Of a DNA stretch of 64,000 nucleotides, positions 25,809 to 33,103 are shown in pieces. The translations under genes and the position numbers were made by a program. Source of the DNA: Halopseudomonas salegens (lineage in GTDB: Bacteria; Pseudomonadota; Gammaproteobacteria; Pseudomonadales; Pseudomonadaceae). The notes beneath the pieces were generated by a model. The model had not been told where the DNA came from. It searched no databases and saw nothing but the letters and a program-made list of their open reading frames with translations. The stretch's first letter is position 1; each line of letters begins with the position of its first letter. Location: contig NZ_LT629787.1 of NCBI RefSeq assembly GCF_900105655.1, forward strand, positions 2,294,001-2,358,000. Reading direction: 5' to 3'.

Positions 25809-25886
25809 GCATAACGCAGAGCTTTGCGGCAATTTTGTAGCCGCAAAGCGGTGGAAAAATTGTCCGGCAACAGTGACTGGTTATCC
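25809..25886. other. Integron attC site (attC6)
   Basis: 78 bp with GCATAAC and GTTATCC cores. Near-identical to attC1 and attC4 (shared TTTGCGGCAATTTTGTAGCC). Confidence 0.88.
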
Positions 25887-25887
25887 A

Positions 25888-26151
25888 TTATTCGTAGTGG
25901 CTCCAGAGGCGGAGGACTTTTACCACTTTCTCGTCTTCGAGCACTTGGTATACCAGGCGGTGCTGGATATTGATGCGGCGTGAATAGGCACCCGCAAGAT
26001 CACCAATAAGCTTCTCAAGCGGAGGCGGCTTGCGGTACGGATCTTCTGCAATTAGTGCCAACAACTCTTGGGCTTTTGGTTTGAGGCCGCTGGAGGCCAG
26101 CTTCTTTGCATCTTTCTGGGCTTGTTTGGTGTAAACCAACTTCCATGTCAC
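25888..26151 (-). CDS. Txe/YoeB-family toxin (cassette gene)
   Basis: 87 residues. RelE-fold toxin: KLVYTKQAQKDAKKLASSGL, PPPLEKLIGDLAGAYSRRIN, HRLVYQVLEDEKVVKVLRLW, ending SHYE with the conserved His-Tyr. Expected to cut mRNA on ribosomes. The start overlaps the antitoxin stop by four bases (ATGA), so the two are translated together. Toxin-antitoxin cassettes are known to stabilise large arrays. Confidence 0.9.
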   Translation of the reverse strand: MTWKLVYTKQAQKDAKKLASSGLKPKAQELLALIAEDPYRKPPPLEKLIGDLAGAYSRRINIQHRLVYQVLEDEKVVKVLRLWSHYE

Positions 26152-26390
26152 CAGTTCAGCTCCTCATCGCATTCATCCACGGAGGTATCCATTCCCTCAC
26201 GAATAGACTCACGCATACCCGGTACGGAAAGCAGGTAAAGCGTTTCCTGGATGGCAGACCAGTCATCCTCCGAGATCAGGACAGCTTTGTTTCGCTTGCC
26301 CAGAATGACGATTGGTTGATGGGATTCGGCAGTCTCGTCAATCAACCGATAAAGGTTGCTGCGCGCCTCAGTTGCTGTGATTCCGGTCAT
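26148..26390 (-). CDS. Phd/YefM-family antitoxin (cassette gene)
   Basis: 80 residues. The YefM pattern is clear: MTGITATEARSNLYRLIDET, HQPIVILGKRNKAVLISEDD, WSAIQETLYLLSVPG, then an acidic toxin-binding tail (DECDEELNW). It probably represses its own promoter. First gene of a two-gene cassette between attC5 and attC6, read in array direction. Confidence 0.92.
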   Translation of the reverse strand: MTGITATEARSNLYRLIDETAESHQPIVILGKRNKAVLISEDDWSAIQETLYLLSVPGMRESIREGMDTSVDECDEELNW

Positions 26391-26462
26391 GACGCACCTA
26401 TTGCGTGTTCAACTTTTCACCAAGTGTACGCCTCCAATCACGTACGTCAAGACGGACGTCAT

Positions 26463-26540
26463 GCATAACGTGTGAACTCATGGGCCGGCTTATAGCCGCG
26501 AAGCGGCGGAGAGCCGGTCCCATGCAGTGATTGGTTATGA
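26463..26540. other. Integron attC site (attC5)
   Basis: 78 bp with GCATAAC and GTTATGA cores. Arms GGGCCGGCTTATAGCCGCGA and GAGAGCCGGTCCCATGCAGT. The stop codon of the DUF1272 gene is inside the right core. Confidence 0.85.
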
Positions 26541-26783
26541 ATTGGCAACACAGCCTCCAATCTTATGGACACGCTTTGTTGAAGCCGGATATTTGGCCAG
26601 GAGCTGCACAGGACGGATTGGGCGAGTCACAAGATTCCCGCCACAGTTTGGGCACTGGTGGTTCAGGACCTGGGCTGCGCAAGAAACGCAAAAGGTGCAT
26701 TCGAAGGTACAGATTACTGCCTCGGTCGATTCCGGCAGTAGGTCTCTATCACAGCACTCACAGTTCGGCCTTAGCTCAAGCAT
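26535..26783 (-). CDS. DUF1272-family zinc-ribbon protein (cassette gene)
   Basis: 82 residues. LELRPNCECCDRDLLPESTE, ICTFECTFCVSCAAQVLNHQ and CPNCGGNLVTRPIRPVQLL match DUF1272, with eight conserved cysteines that probably bind zinc. Function unknown. The stop codon sits within the GTTAT core of attC5, so the gene and its recombination site overlap. Flanked by attC4 and attC5. Confidence 0.88.
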   Translation of the reverse strand: MLELRPNCECCDRDLLPESTEAVICTFECTFCVSCAAQVLNHQCPNCGGNLVTRPIRPVQLLAKYPASTKRVHKIGGCVANS

Positions 26784-26802
26784 CCATGTCTCCGTGCTGA
26801 TT

Positions 26803-26879
26803 CATAACGTAGAGCTTTGCGGCAATTTTGTAGCCGCGAAGCGGTGGAGAAATTGTCCGGCAAAAGCGACTGGTTAGAT
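26803..26879. other. Integron attC site (attC4)
   Basis: 77 bp with CATAACG and GTTAGAT cores. Near-identical to attC1 and attC6. Confidence 0.88.
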
Positions 26880-27272
26880 TGCTTTTGCATAGCAGTGCCA
26901 GATGCTGAGCCCTGAGAAAACACCACTGGCACAAAAATACAACCCGTTGGTATGCCAGTACGCTTCGAAATGTCCCCCCGTGTATGGATAGAACCATACC
27001 GCCCAAAATGCAGCACCGCACAAAAAGCCGCCGAAAATAAAATACTGCCAGCCAATTGCACCCAATCTTCGAGCCAACAAGAACAATGGTACGCCCAATA
27101 CGACTGCAACCACCCAGCCAATTATAGTCGCGACTATTCCATACATCCCAATCGCAGACATCAGAGAAAAACCACTGCTACCCAGGAGCGCAGCGCCACT
27201 CAAAAACAGCGCGGTGACCGCGAACATCGCAATGGGTATACCTCTGAAAATGCTGAGTAATAGGTATCTCAT
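26874..27272 (-). CDS. Membrane protein, cassette gene
   Basis: 132 residues with four hydrophobic segments (for example GIPIAMFAVTALFLSGAALL and ATIIGWVVAVVLGVPLFLLA), so an inner-membrane protein. No family recognised. The stop overlaps attC4. Read in array direction between attC3 and attC4. Confidence 0.65.
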   Translation of the reverse strand: MRYLLLSIFRGIPIAMFAVTALFLSGAALLGSSGFSLMSAIGMYGIVATIIGWVVAVVLGVPLFLLARRLGAIGWQYFIFGGFLCGAAFWAVWFYPYTGGHFEAYWHTNGLYFCASGVFSGLSIWHCYAKAI

Positions 27273-27287
27273 CGGTATCTCATAGCA

Positions 27288-27380
27288 ATCTAACGCCCGG
27301 CTTTGGGGCGGTCTTGTAGCCGCGAAGCGGCGGAGGGGCCGTCCCAGCCCCGCAGGGGCGACAACAGCCGATTGTTAGTA
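27288..27380. other. Integron attC site (attC3)
   Basis: 93 bp with ATCTAAC and GTTAGTA cores. GC-rich arms GGGGCGGTCTTGTAGCCGCG and CGGAGGGGCCGTCCCAGCCC pair. An extra GGCGACAACAGCC segment makes it longer than its neighbours. Confidence 0.82.
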
Positions 27381-27386
27381 GCTTTT

Positions 27387-27686
27387 CTACTCATGCTTTA
27401 AGTGGTGCTCGTAGAGATACTCGACGTTGACCGGCGTCATTTGTGCGCCACGGCATGATGGAATCTTGCTTTCCATAAATAGCTGCGATAGATCGTCTAT
27501 CGGCCATGGTGAATTTGATTTTTCGAGTATCAAATAAAGCTCAGCGGCTGCACGGATGAACTCTCGCGAATACGTCGTTGCCCAGCTTCCAGGGCCGTGG
27601 GTGTTTGGCAGATATTCGCCTTGATATTTTTTACATGTAGAGATTAGCTCGCGAACCCTGGCCTTCTTCGATTTAGGAATTTTCAT
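27387..27686 (-). CDS. Hypothetical cassette protein
   Basis: 99 residues (MKIPKSKKARVRELISTCKK). Basic N-terminus, no membrane segment, predicted mostly helical. The WATTYSREFIRAAAELYLIL stretch is the most conserved-looking part, but I cannot name a family. Its upstream attC is the one carrying the IS1182-family element, and its own attC is attC3. Confidence 0.6.
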   Translation of the reverse strand: MKIPKSKKARVRELISTCKKYQGEYLPNTHGPGSWATTYSREFIRAAAELYLILEKSNSPWPIDDLSQLFMESKIPSCRGAQMTPVNVEYLYEHHLKHE

Positions 27687-27707
27687 GAGACTCCCTGAGC
27701 GACTAAC

Positions 27708-29488
27708 GAGGCTGTAGAAAAACCCATTTCGGACTCATCCAGCCGCCGTCTTCCTGTTCATGTGTGACCCCGAATCATCAGGGTTGTGTTTTCTCAGTTG
27801 CCGACCAAAAGCTGACTTTATCGCTGTACTGGTGTTCTGAGGCTTGGCAACCCAGTGCTATCAGCCATATTGTCCGTAATTCGCCAGTTTCTCAATGTTG
27901 TGTATCAGGCAATACAGCTGCCATTGGCCCTGGACCTTTCTACGGCCCCGCAAGCTGAAGCGACTCAGCCGCTTGTTGGTGCCGATATTGCCAAACACAG
28001 GTTCCACCACTGACATCCTGTGGCTGTAGATCGCCCTGCCTTCAGGACTATCCACCCGGTGCTTCATCCAGTCGGTGTAACTGGGAGGCCGGTTAGCTTC
28101 GAGCTGGAATGATACTTGTCTTCCTGCCCCCTTGCGGTGTTCTGCCGATTGCGGGTTATGCATGCACGCTTCGCGCTTGGGGCAGTGTCGGCATTGCAGC
28201 AGTCGGCCTTCGAAGTAAGCGACTGGGATGCCGTTGTCATTTGCACGTACGCCCCGGTGGCTCAGCTGTTGTCCGGCGGGGCAGATGCAGGTCATCTTGA
28301 TTGGGTCAAACTTAAAAGCACCGGCTGGAAACGTGGTTTTGCGGGTCTGGCCTGCAGGCTTCTGGTGACGCTTGCCGTATTTGTCTTTCTGCTCGGCAAA
28401 GCGCGGGTCGCGGCTCCGGAACCGATTGTCCGGGATGTAGCCGTTGATTTTCCGGTCATGCAGGTAGTGCATATTCGCTTCGTTGGCGAAGCCCGTGTCG
28501 GCAGTGACAACCGTGCCTTGCTGGTAGATGCTGTCGGCGATGCCCAGCTTCTTATAGCGGGCTTCGACCGTTTCCAGCACCGGTTGTAGGGTATGGTGCT
28601 CCTGCCCTTCGCCAAAGGCCTGAGCATCGATGATGACCTGGTATTTCCTGTCCACTGTGGCCACGCCGTTATAACCCTGGATCGTGCCCTTGCTGGTGGT
28701 CATCTTGGCGCTTTCATTATCGGTGATGTTGCTCTTCACTTCCTTGCGGCGTTTACCCTGGCCCATCCTTGGACTCTGGGTCTTTAAAAAGCGATCGACC
28801 TTTTCCATGGCCTGATCCAGCGAGAGGATCATCTTGCCATGACGGATGGCGCGTTCCATCTCAGCTTCAGTCTCGGCGGAGTCGTGCTGACGGTGCTCAG
28901 CCAAGTGGTGGCGTATCAGTTTGCGTAGCTTATCGCGCTTGGCCTTCAGTTCCTTGAAGGTGCCTGACCACTCCTTGGCAGCATTGGATGAGGTCTTACA
29001 ACCGTCGATAGCAAACAGCTCGTTTCCCAGCAAACCCTGCTGGTGACAGACCAACAGCACTTGCTCAAACACAGCTTCGATGGCTTCTGCATTCTCGCTG
29101 ACAAAGCTCGCCAGCGTGGTGAAGTGCGGGACCGTATCGCAGGACAGGGCCTTGAACAGAATGTTGGTTTCACAGCACCACTGAATCTGGCGGCTGGAGG
29201 TAATGCCTTTGGAGTAGGCAAACAGGATGATCTTCAACAGGATGGCTGGATCGTAGGCCAGGCGGCCGGTGTCCTCATTGCGATAACGCGGGTGAAATAC
29301 CGACAGATCCAGCTTGTGTTCAATCAGGTAGTGAACCGCGTACTCGAACGTACCTGGCTGGAGCTGCTCTTGGTAGTTGATCACCACCATGCTGTGCTGG
29401 CTGTAGTCGTAGGGCTTGAAGCGTGGCATGCAACACTCCTTGTTGGTCTGCCCAAATCCTAGCAAATCAGGGGTTTTTCTACAGCCTC
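27708..29488 (-). mobile_element. IS1182-family insertion sequence inserted in an attC
   Basis: 1,781 bp with matching terminal repeats GAGGCTGTAGAAAAACCC at both ends and a 3-bp AAC duplication (27705-27707 and 29489-29491). It holds one intact transposase. Its left end is also found, diverged, at 1069-1198, inserted at the same place in an attC-like core. Confidence 0.88.
27861..29429 (-). CDS. IS1182-family transposase
   Basis: 522 residues from the ATG at 29429 (MPRFKPYDYSQHSMVVINYQ) with AGGAG upstream. DDE transposase of the IS1182 type: FAIDGCKTSSNAAKEWSGTF with the first Asp, VVTADTGFANEANMHYLHDR with the second, and SVVEPVFGNIGTNKRLSRFS with the Glu. A cysteine cluster (CICPAGQ, CRHCPKREAC) near residue 405 is typical. 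Intact. Confidence 0.93.
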   Translation of the reverse strand: MPRFKPYDYSQHSMVVINYQEQLQPGTFEYAVHYLIEHKLDLSVFHPRYRNEDTGRLAYDPAILLKIILFAYSKGITSSRQIQWCCETNILFKALSCDTVPHFTTLASFVSENAEAIEAVFEQVLLVCHQQGLLGNELFAIDGCKTSSNAAKEWSGTFKELKAKRDKLRKLIRHHLAEHRQHDSAETEAEMERAIRHGKMILSLDQAMEKVDRFLKTQSPRMGQGKRRKEVKSNITDNESAKMTTSKGTIQGYNGVATVDRKYQVIIDAQAFGEGQEHHTLQPVLETVEARYKKLGIADSIYQQGTVVTADTGFANEANMHYLHDRKINGYIPDNRFRSRDPRFAEQKDKYGKRHQKPAGQTRKTTFPAGAFKFDPIKMTCICPAGQQLSHRGVRANDNGIPVAYFEGRLLQCRHCPKREACMHNPQSAEHRKGAGRQVSFQLEANRPPSYTDWMKHRVDSPEGRAIYSHRMSVVEPVFGNIGTNKRLSRFSLRGRRKVQGQWQLYCLIHNIEKLANYGQYG

Positions 29489-29578
29489 AACGCCTGCCAC
29501 AGCGGCTAAAAATGAACGTCAGTGAGTTTTTAGTCCAAAGCCCGGAACGGGCTGGCTGCTGGCGATTGTTAGGTTCTT

Positions 29579-30097
29579 TTACCATGATTTCTTTATGTTT
29601 GCCCAATATTCTTCGTGTTCTGGTGTGCACGGAAAATTACGTAAAAGTGTTGGAGATTTATAAAAGTCGTTTTGCGTATAACTCCACCTAAAAATATGAC
29701 CATCATGAGCAAAAGCCGTATGGCCGTAAAACCCTTCTAGATTGATAAGTGCATCTATAAAAGACTCACGAATAATACATTCAGGTTTTGGTTCGGGTAA
29801 AAGATGGGAGATTCTGCTTTCCAATAATGCTTCCCCACTAAATAAAAATAACACTATGAAAGTACTGCTAGCTATAAAGTACTTAATTGCCAAATGCAGT
29901 TTTATATGTCGAATTAGCAATATAAGTGCAATAGATGAAAAACCCGAAATAAACAGGGGAATCCAGAGGAATTCAATGGAAGAAAGAAGATAAAAGAGTG
30001 CTAAAGGTGGTATCAAAGCTAAGTGATCAGCTCCAATTGTTAGCCAGAAAACAATCCATAGTAAGCATACTGGAATTAAATTGATGATTAGTTTCAT
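29579..30097 (-). CDS. Membrane protein, cassette gene
   Basis: 172 residues. Three or four hydrophobic segments in the first 100 residues (for example INLIPVCLLWIVFWLTIGAD, LWIPLFISGFSSIALILLIR), then a soluble domain of about 70 residues with GFYGHTAFAHDGHIFRWSYT. AT-rich like other cassettes. No family recognised. It lies between attC1 and the split attC2. Confidence 0.65.
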   Translation of the reverse strand: MKLIINLIPVCLLWIVFWLTIGADHLALIPPLALFYLLSSIEFLWIPLFISGFSSIALILLIRHIKLHLAIKYFIASSTFIVLFLFSGEALLESRISHLLPEPKPECIIRESFIDALINLEGFYGHTAFAHDGHIFRWSYTQNDFYKSPTLLRNFPCTPEHEEYWANIKKSW

Positions 30098-30102
30098 GGG
30101 AA

Positions 30103-30179
30103 CCTAACGTGGAGCTTTGCGGCAATTTTGTAGCCGCGAAGCGGTGGAGAAATTGTCCGACAAAAGCGAATTGTTAGGC
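30103..30179. other. Integron attC site (attC1)
   Basis: 77 bp with CCTAACG and GTTAGGC cores. The arms TTTGCGGCAATTTTGTAGCC and GGAGAAATTGTCCGACAAAA pair. Closest attC to the integrase. Confidence 0.9.
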
Positions 30180-30614
30180 CCTTTTGCGAATAATATAAAC
30201 GGCTTCATCACCATACTTAACCTTGCCTATTTCATGTATGGAATCTACAACACCCTGTGCTTCTTCTGGAACCTCCGAACCCCATACAACACCCTCATAT
30301 TCATATGGATAGGGCGTACCATTTGGATTTGGTGAATGAAGAAATATTCCATTATTTCCGGTGTTTTCACACAAAGTAGCCCATACCTGAATTGGCTCTT
30401 CGCGCTGTACACAACGCGCCTCAACCCGAAGAAGTAATTTGTATGTAAGCGAAGCAACCAAGCCCCTTGCTTTATTTGCACGGCACTTCATATCAGGATG
30501 TGTATGCCAATATGAAAACCAGCTAGACATATCTAGTCTGTCAATATGCGAGTTACATGAGGCTTCTCGCTCTGCTAGATAACGTGTGATACGTTTTTTG
30601 AATCTACGATCCAT
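30174..30614 (-). CDS. Hypothetical protein of the first cassette
   Basis: 146 residues from the ATG at 30614 (MDRRFKKRITRYLAEREASC). The frame also has an ATG at 30635 that spans the attI junction and would add seven residues. Soluble, basic at the N-terminus, with aromatic-rich SSWFSYWHTHPD and a C-terminal domain containing GTPYPYEYEGVVWG. No family recognised. As the cassette nearest attI it is likely the best expressed of the array and the most recently acquired. Confidence 0.65.
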   Translation of the reverse strand: MDRRFKKRITRYLAEREASCNSHIDRLDMSSWFSYWHTHPDMKCRANKARGLVASLTYKLLLRVEARCVQREEPIQVWATLCENTGNNGIFLHSPNPNGTPYPYEYEGVVWGSEVPEEAQGVVDSIHEIGKVKYGDEAVYIIRKRA

Positions 30615-30626
30615 CTTTTTTTGTAG

Positions 30627-30700
30627 GCCTAACATTTATATAGTGGTCTCACCGACCAATATGTCGATGAACGTTTTGTCCTTCCGATATTCATCCCGGC
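30627..30700. other. attI integration site (approximate extent)
   Basis: The junction between the first cassette and the integrase side is GCCTAAC (30627-30633), the reverse of a GTTAGGC core. The next 70 bp towards the integrase have no attC-like arms, as expected of attI. The right limit is an estimate. Confidence 0.7.
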
Positions 30701-30886
30701 GCCCCTTCAATCCTGCATTTAACCTTGCTTTTGGGCTTTTAGCGCTTATTTCACTAGCCGACAAAATGATCATCGAGCCTCATATCTCAGTTTTTCGCCA
30801 ATGTCCCAACCCATTGAGTTTAGACAAGAAAATGGAGTGTCGCGCTGTTGCTCCAAGATATCGGTCACAAGGGCCGTTTTCCTGGC

Positions 30887-30938
30887 TTGCCCAATGCAAT
30901 ATTTTTATTAATACTGTTTATGCATACAGCATAAGGAG
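30887..30938 (+). promoter_or_regulatory. Integrase promoter with LexA box and ribosome site
   Basis: TACTGTTTATGCATACAGCA (30912-30931) fits the LexA consensus CTGT-N8-ACAG exactly. Candidate promoter boxes TTGCCC (30887) and TAATAC (30909) are 16 bp apart, and the LexA box overlaps the second, so repression by LexA and induction by DNA damage are expected. AAGGAG (30933-30938) precedes the ATG by six bases. Confidence 0.82.
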
Positions 30939-30944
30939 CAGTCA

Positions 30945-31931
30945 ATGGATGACATTCCGATTCCCCTACCGGCGCAACCTGCGCGCTTTATGGATCGATT
31001 CAGGGCGCATATGCGGGCCAAGCGTCTGGCTTACCGCACTGAAAAAACTTATTGCCTCTGGGTGCTTGATTTCATTCGTTTTCACAAGCGTCGTCATCCT
31101 GAAACGATGGGAGCGGCAGAAGTTGATGCCTGGTTGAGCTACCTGGCTAACCAACGCCACGTGGCAATTAATACCCAGAAAACGGCCCTCAATGCAGTAG
31201 TTTATCTATATCGGCAGTTCCTTGAACGTGACTTGGGTGAGCTGCAGTTCAACAAAACCAACAAGGGCAGGCGCTTGCCTGTGGTGTTTTCCCATGAAGA
31301 GGCCATGCAGGTGATTGACGCCATGAACGGTGTCCATCAATTGGTGGCCAGTCTGATGTACGGTTCTGGTCTTCGGGTCATGGAAGCCGTGCGTTTGCGA
31401 GTGCAGGATGTCGACTTCTCCGAGCAATGCCTTTTTATTCGTGAGGCCAAGGGCGAAAAGTGGCGCCGTACACTGCTGCCGCATGCTTTGCTGGCACCCT
31501 TAAGGGCACAGATCGATATGGCTCTGGCGCTCCATAAACGTGATCTTCTGGATGGCTATGGCGCCGTTTATCTACCAGGCGCTCTCGACAAGAAATACCC
31601 AAAGGCTGCGACCAGTTCGCAGTGGCAATATATATTCCCTGCCCCTAATCGGGCGATGGATCCTCGCAGCCAGGTTATGCGCCGGCACCACGTCGGTGAA
31701 CAACAGGTTCGTCGCGCGATGGCTGCTGCCATGTCCAGATTGGATATTCGTAAAAAAGCCAGTTGCCATACCTTTCGCCACAGCTTCGCCACCAATTTGC
31801 TCAAGGCCGGCACTGATATTCGCAGCATTCAAGAGCTGATGGGGCATACCGATGTGAATACGACAATGATTTACACCCATGTTGTCGGGGCGCATGCCCG
31901 TGGCGTGGCCAGCCCGCTGGACCGGTCTTGA
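30945..31931 (+). CDS. intI: Integron integrase IntI
   Basis: 328 residues, tyrosine recombinase. Catalytic residues are visible: Arg in YGSGLRVMEAVRLRVQDV, His and Arg in SCHTFRHSFATNLLKAG, His in GHTDVNTTMIYTHV with the Tyr nucleophile. The IntI-specific insert is present (LDKKYPKAATSSQWQYIFPA, RHHVGEQQVRRAM), which separates integron integrases from XerC/D. The N-terminal domain has RFRAHMRAKRLAYRTEKTY. It resembles chromosomal integron integrases of Pseudomonas and related marine bacteria. It is transcribed away from attI and the cassettes, the usual layout. It appears intact. Confidence 0.96.
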   Translation: MDDIPIPLPAQPARFMDRFRAHMRAKRLAYRTEKTYCLWVLDFIRFHKRRHPETMGAAEVDAWLSYLANQRHVAINTQKTALNAVVYLYRQFLERDLGELQFNKTNKGRRLPVVFSHEEAMQVIDAMNGVHQLVASLMYGSGLRVMEAVRLRVQDVDFSEQCLFIREAKGEKWRRTLLPHALLAPLRAQIDMALALHKRDLLDGYGAVYLPGALDKKYPKAATSSQWQYIFPAPNRAMDPRSQVMRRHHVGEQQVRRAMAAAMSRLDIRKKASCHTFRHSFATNLLKAGTDIRSIQELMGHTDVNTTMIYTHVVGAHARGVASPLDRS

Positions 31932-32137
31932 TGTTACAATTGATCGGAGACGCTACCGCCCTACCCTGTTTACGCGAGCATGCCGGTGGTACGCCACATC
32001 AACTGATTGTCACTTCAGGAAGGAAGTCAGTTCATCCATAAACGGGGACTGGCATCCGGCCATTAGTATTGACCATAAACCAGGATTGTCGGTTTTTCCA
32101 GTTGCGGGGGCGTTTTCTTGCTCGGATTGTTGTGCAC

Positions 32138-32464
32138 TCAGAACGGCGGAAAGCCTGCCATGCGCCAGCAGCCGCTGAGATCCAGGGCCATATGAATGAC
32201 CAGCCCGAGCCCGATCAGGCGTGTCGGGCGCCAGGTGCACATCAGCAGGTAGATGCCGATGGCGGGCCAGGTGTGCAGGGGATGAAAACCGATGGAGCAG
32301 CGGTCGGGAGAGAAGATGGGGGTGGCGAGCAGGTGGTCGAGGTCGACCAGCATGGTGGCCAGCATGATCAGCCAGGCTTTGAGCCAGATGCTGCGGTAAC
32401 CGAACCAGGCGACCAGTCCGGGTACCAGGGCATGCAGCAGCAGATGTATTGCGGTGGTGAGCAT
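32138..32464 (-). CDS. DUF6122-like membrane protein
   Basis: 108 residues, about four hydrophobic segments. HALVPGLVAWFGYRS, MLVDLDHLLATPIFSPDRCS, IGFHPLHTWPAIGIYLLM and GLVIHMALDLSGC contain repeated histidine and aspartate residues in the membrane part, as in DUF6122 and distantly in metal-dependent hydrolases of the YdjM type. Function unknown. It overlaps the DsbA-like gene by one base, so the two are probably co-transcribed. Confidence 0.65.
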   Translation of the reverse strand: MLTTAIHLLLHALVPGLVAWFGYRSIWLKAWLIMLATMLVDLDHLLATPIFSPDRCSIGFHPLHTWPAIGIYLLMCTWRPTRLIGLGLVIHMALDLSGCWRMAGFPPF

Positions 32465-33093
32465 CAGACGGCTTGTTTTGCCCCGGCGGCGAGCCAGCGC
32501 TCGAGCAGTGATTGCACGGCTTCGGGGGGCTGGTAACCGTTGGCCAACAGGGCCAGTTGGCCGTTGCGCTCGGCCAGCAGGGTCGGGAAGCCGCTGATAC
32601 CCAGATCCCCTACCCAGTTGATATCACTGGCCAGGCCGGCCAGGCTGGCTTCCGCGTCGTAGGCTTCGGCAAAGCGCTGTGCCTTGTAGCCTGCCGATTC
32701 AGCCAGCGCCACCAGGGTGCTGGTGACGGTGATGTCTTCGGCGCGGGCATAAAAGGCCGATTGCATGGCTTGCACCAGCGGCCAGACCTTTTTGGCATCC
32801 AGCCCACGTGCGGTGACCAGTGCGCGGCAAGCAGGGGTGGTGTTATAGCAAAAGTCTGCCGGCAAGGCGTCTATCGAGGTAAAGGGCTGGCCGGAGACGT
32901 CGGCGACGGCGATCCAGTGCTCATTGAGCGCGTCGCGGGTGGCAGTATCCAGCGGTTCACGGGCTGACCGCAGGCCACCGGCAACCAGGTGCACAGGCAC
33001 CTCGCCGGCTTGCACGATCTGCTCGATCACCGGCGCAAAGCCCCAGCACCAGGAACACATCGGGTCCATTACGTAGATCAGGCGCTGGGACAT
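32464..33093 (-). CDS. DsbA-family thioredoxin-fold protein
   Basis: 209 residues from the ATG at 33093, with GAGGAAA upstream; a much longer open frame exists but lacks protein-like features before this point. DPMCSWCWGFAPV near the N-terminus is the CxxC active site (CSWC), followed by a helical insertion and LGISGFPTLLAERNGQL with the cis-proline. No signal peptide, so it is cytoplasmic, like the FrnE/2-hydroxychromene isomerase branch. It lies 10 bp behind trhO. Confidence 0.85.
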   Translation of the reverse strand: MSQRLIYVMDPMCSWCWGFAPVIEQIVQAGEVPVHLVAGGLRSAREPLDTATRDALNEHWIAVADVSGQPFTSIDALPADFCYNTTPACRALVTARGLDAKKVWPLVQAMQSAFYARAEDITVTSTLVALAESAGYKAQRFAEAYDAEASLAGLASDINWVGDLGISGFPTLLAERNGQLALLANGYQPPEAVQSLLERWLAAGAKQAV

Positions 33094-33103
33094 GGGCTTT
33101 TCC

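Larger units (their letters stand above)
27701..29574. other. Integron attC site (attC2), split by IS1182-family element
   Basis: The left part GACTAAC (27701-27707) and the right part (29492-29574, ending in the core GTTAGGT) rejoin, after removal of the element and its AAC duplication, into an attC of about 90 bp with cores GACTAAC and GTTAGGT. In its present state the site is broken. Confidence 0.75.
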
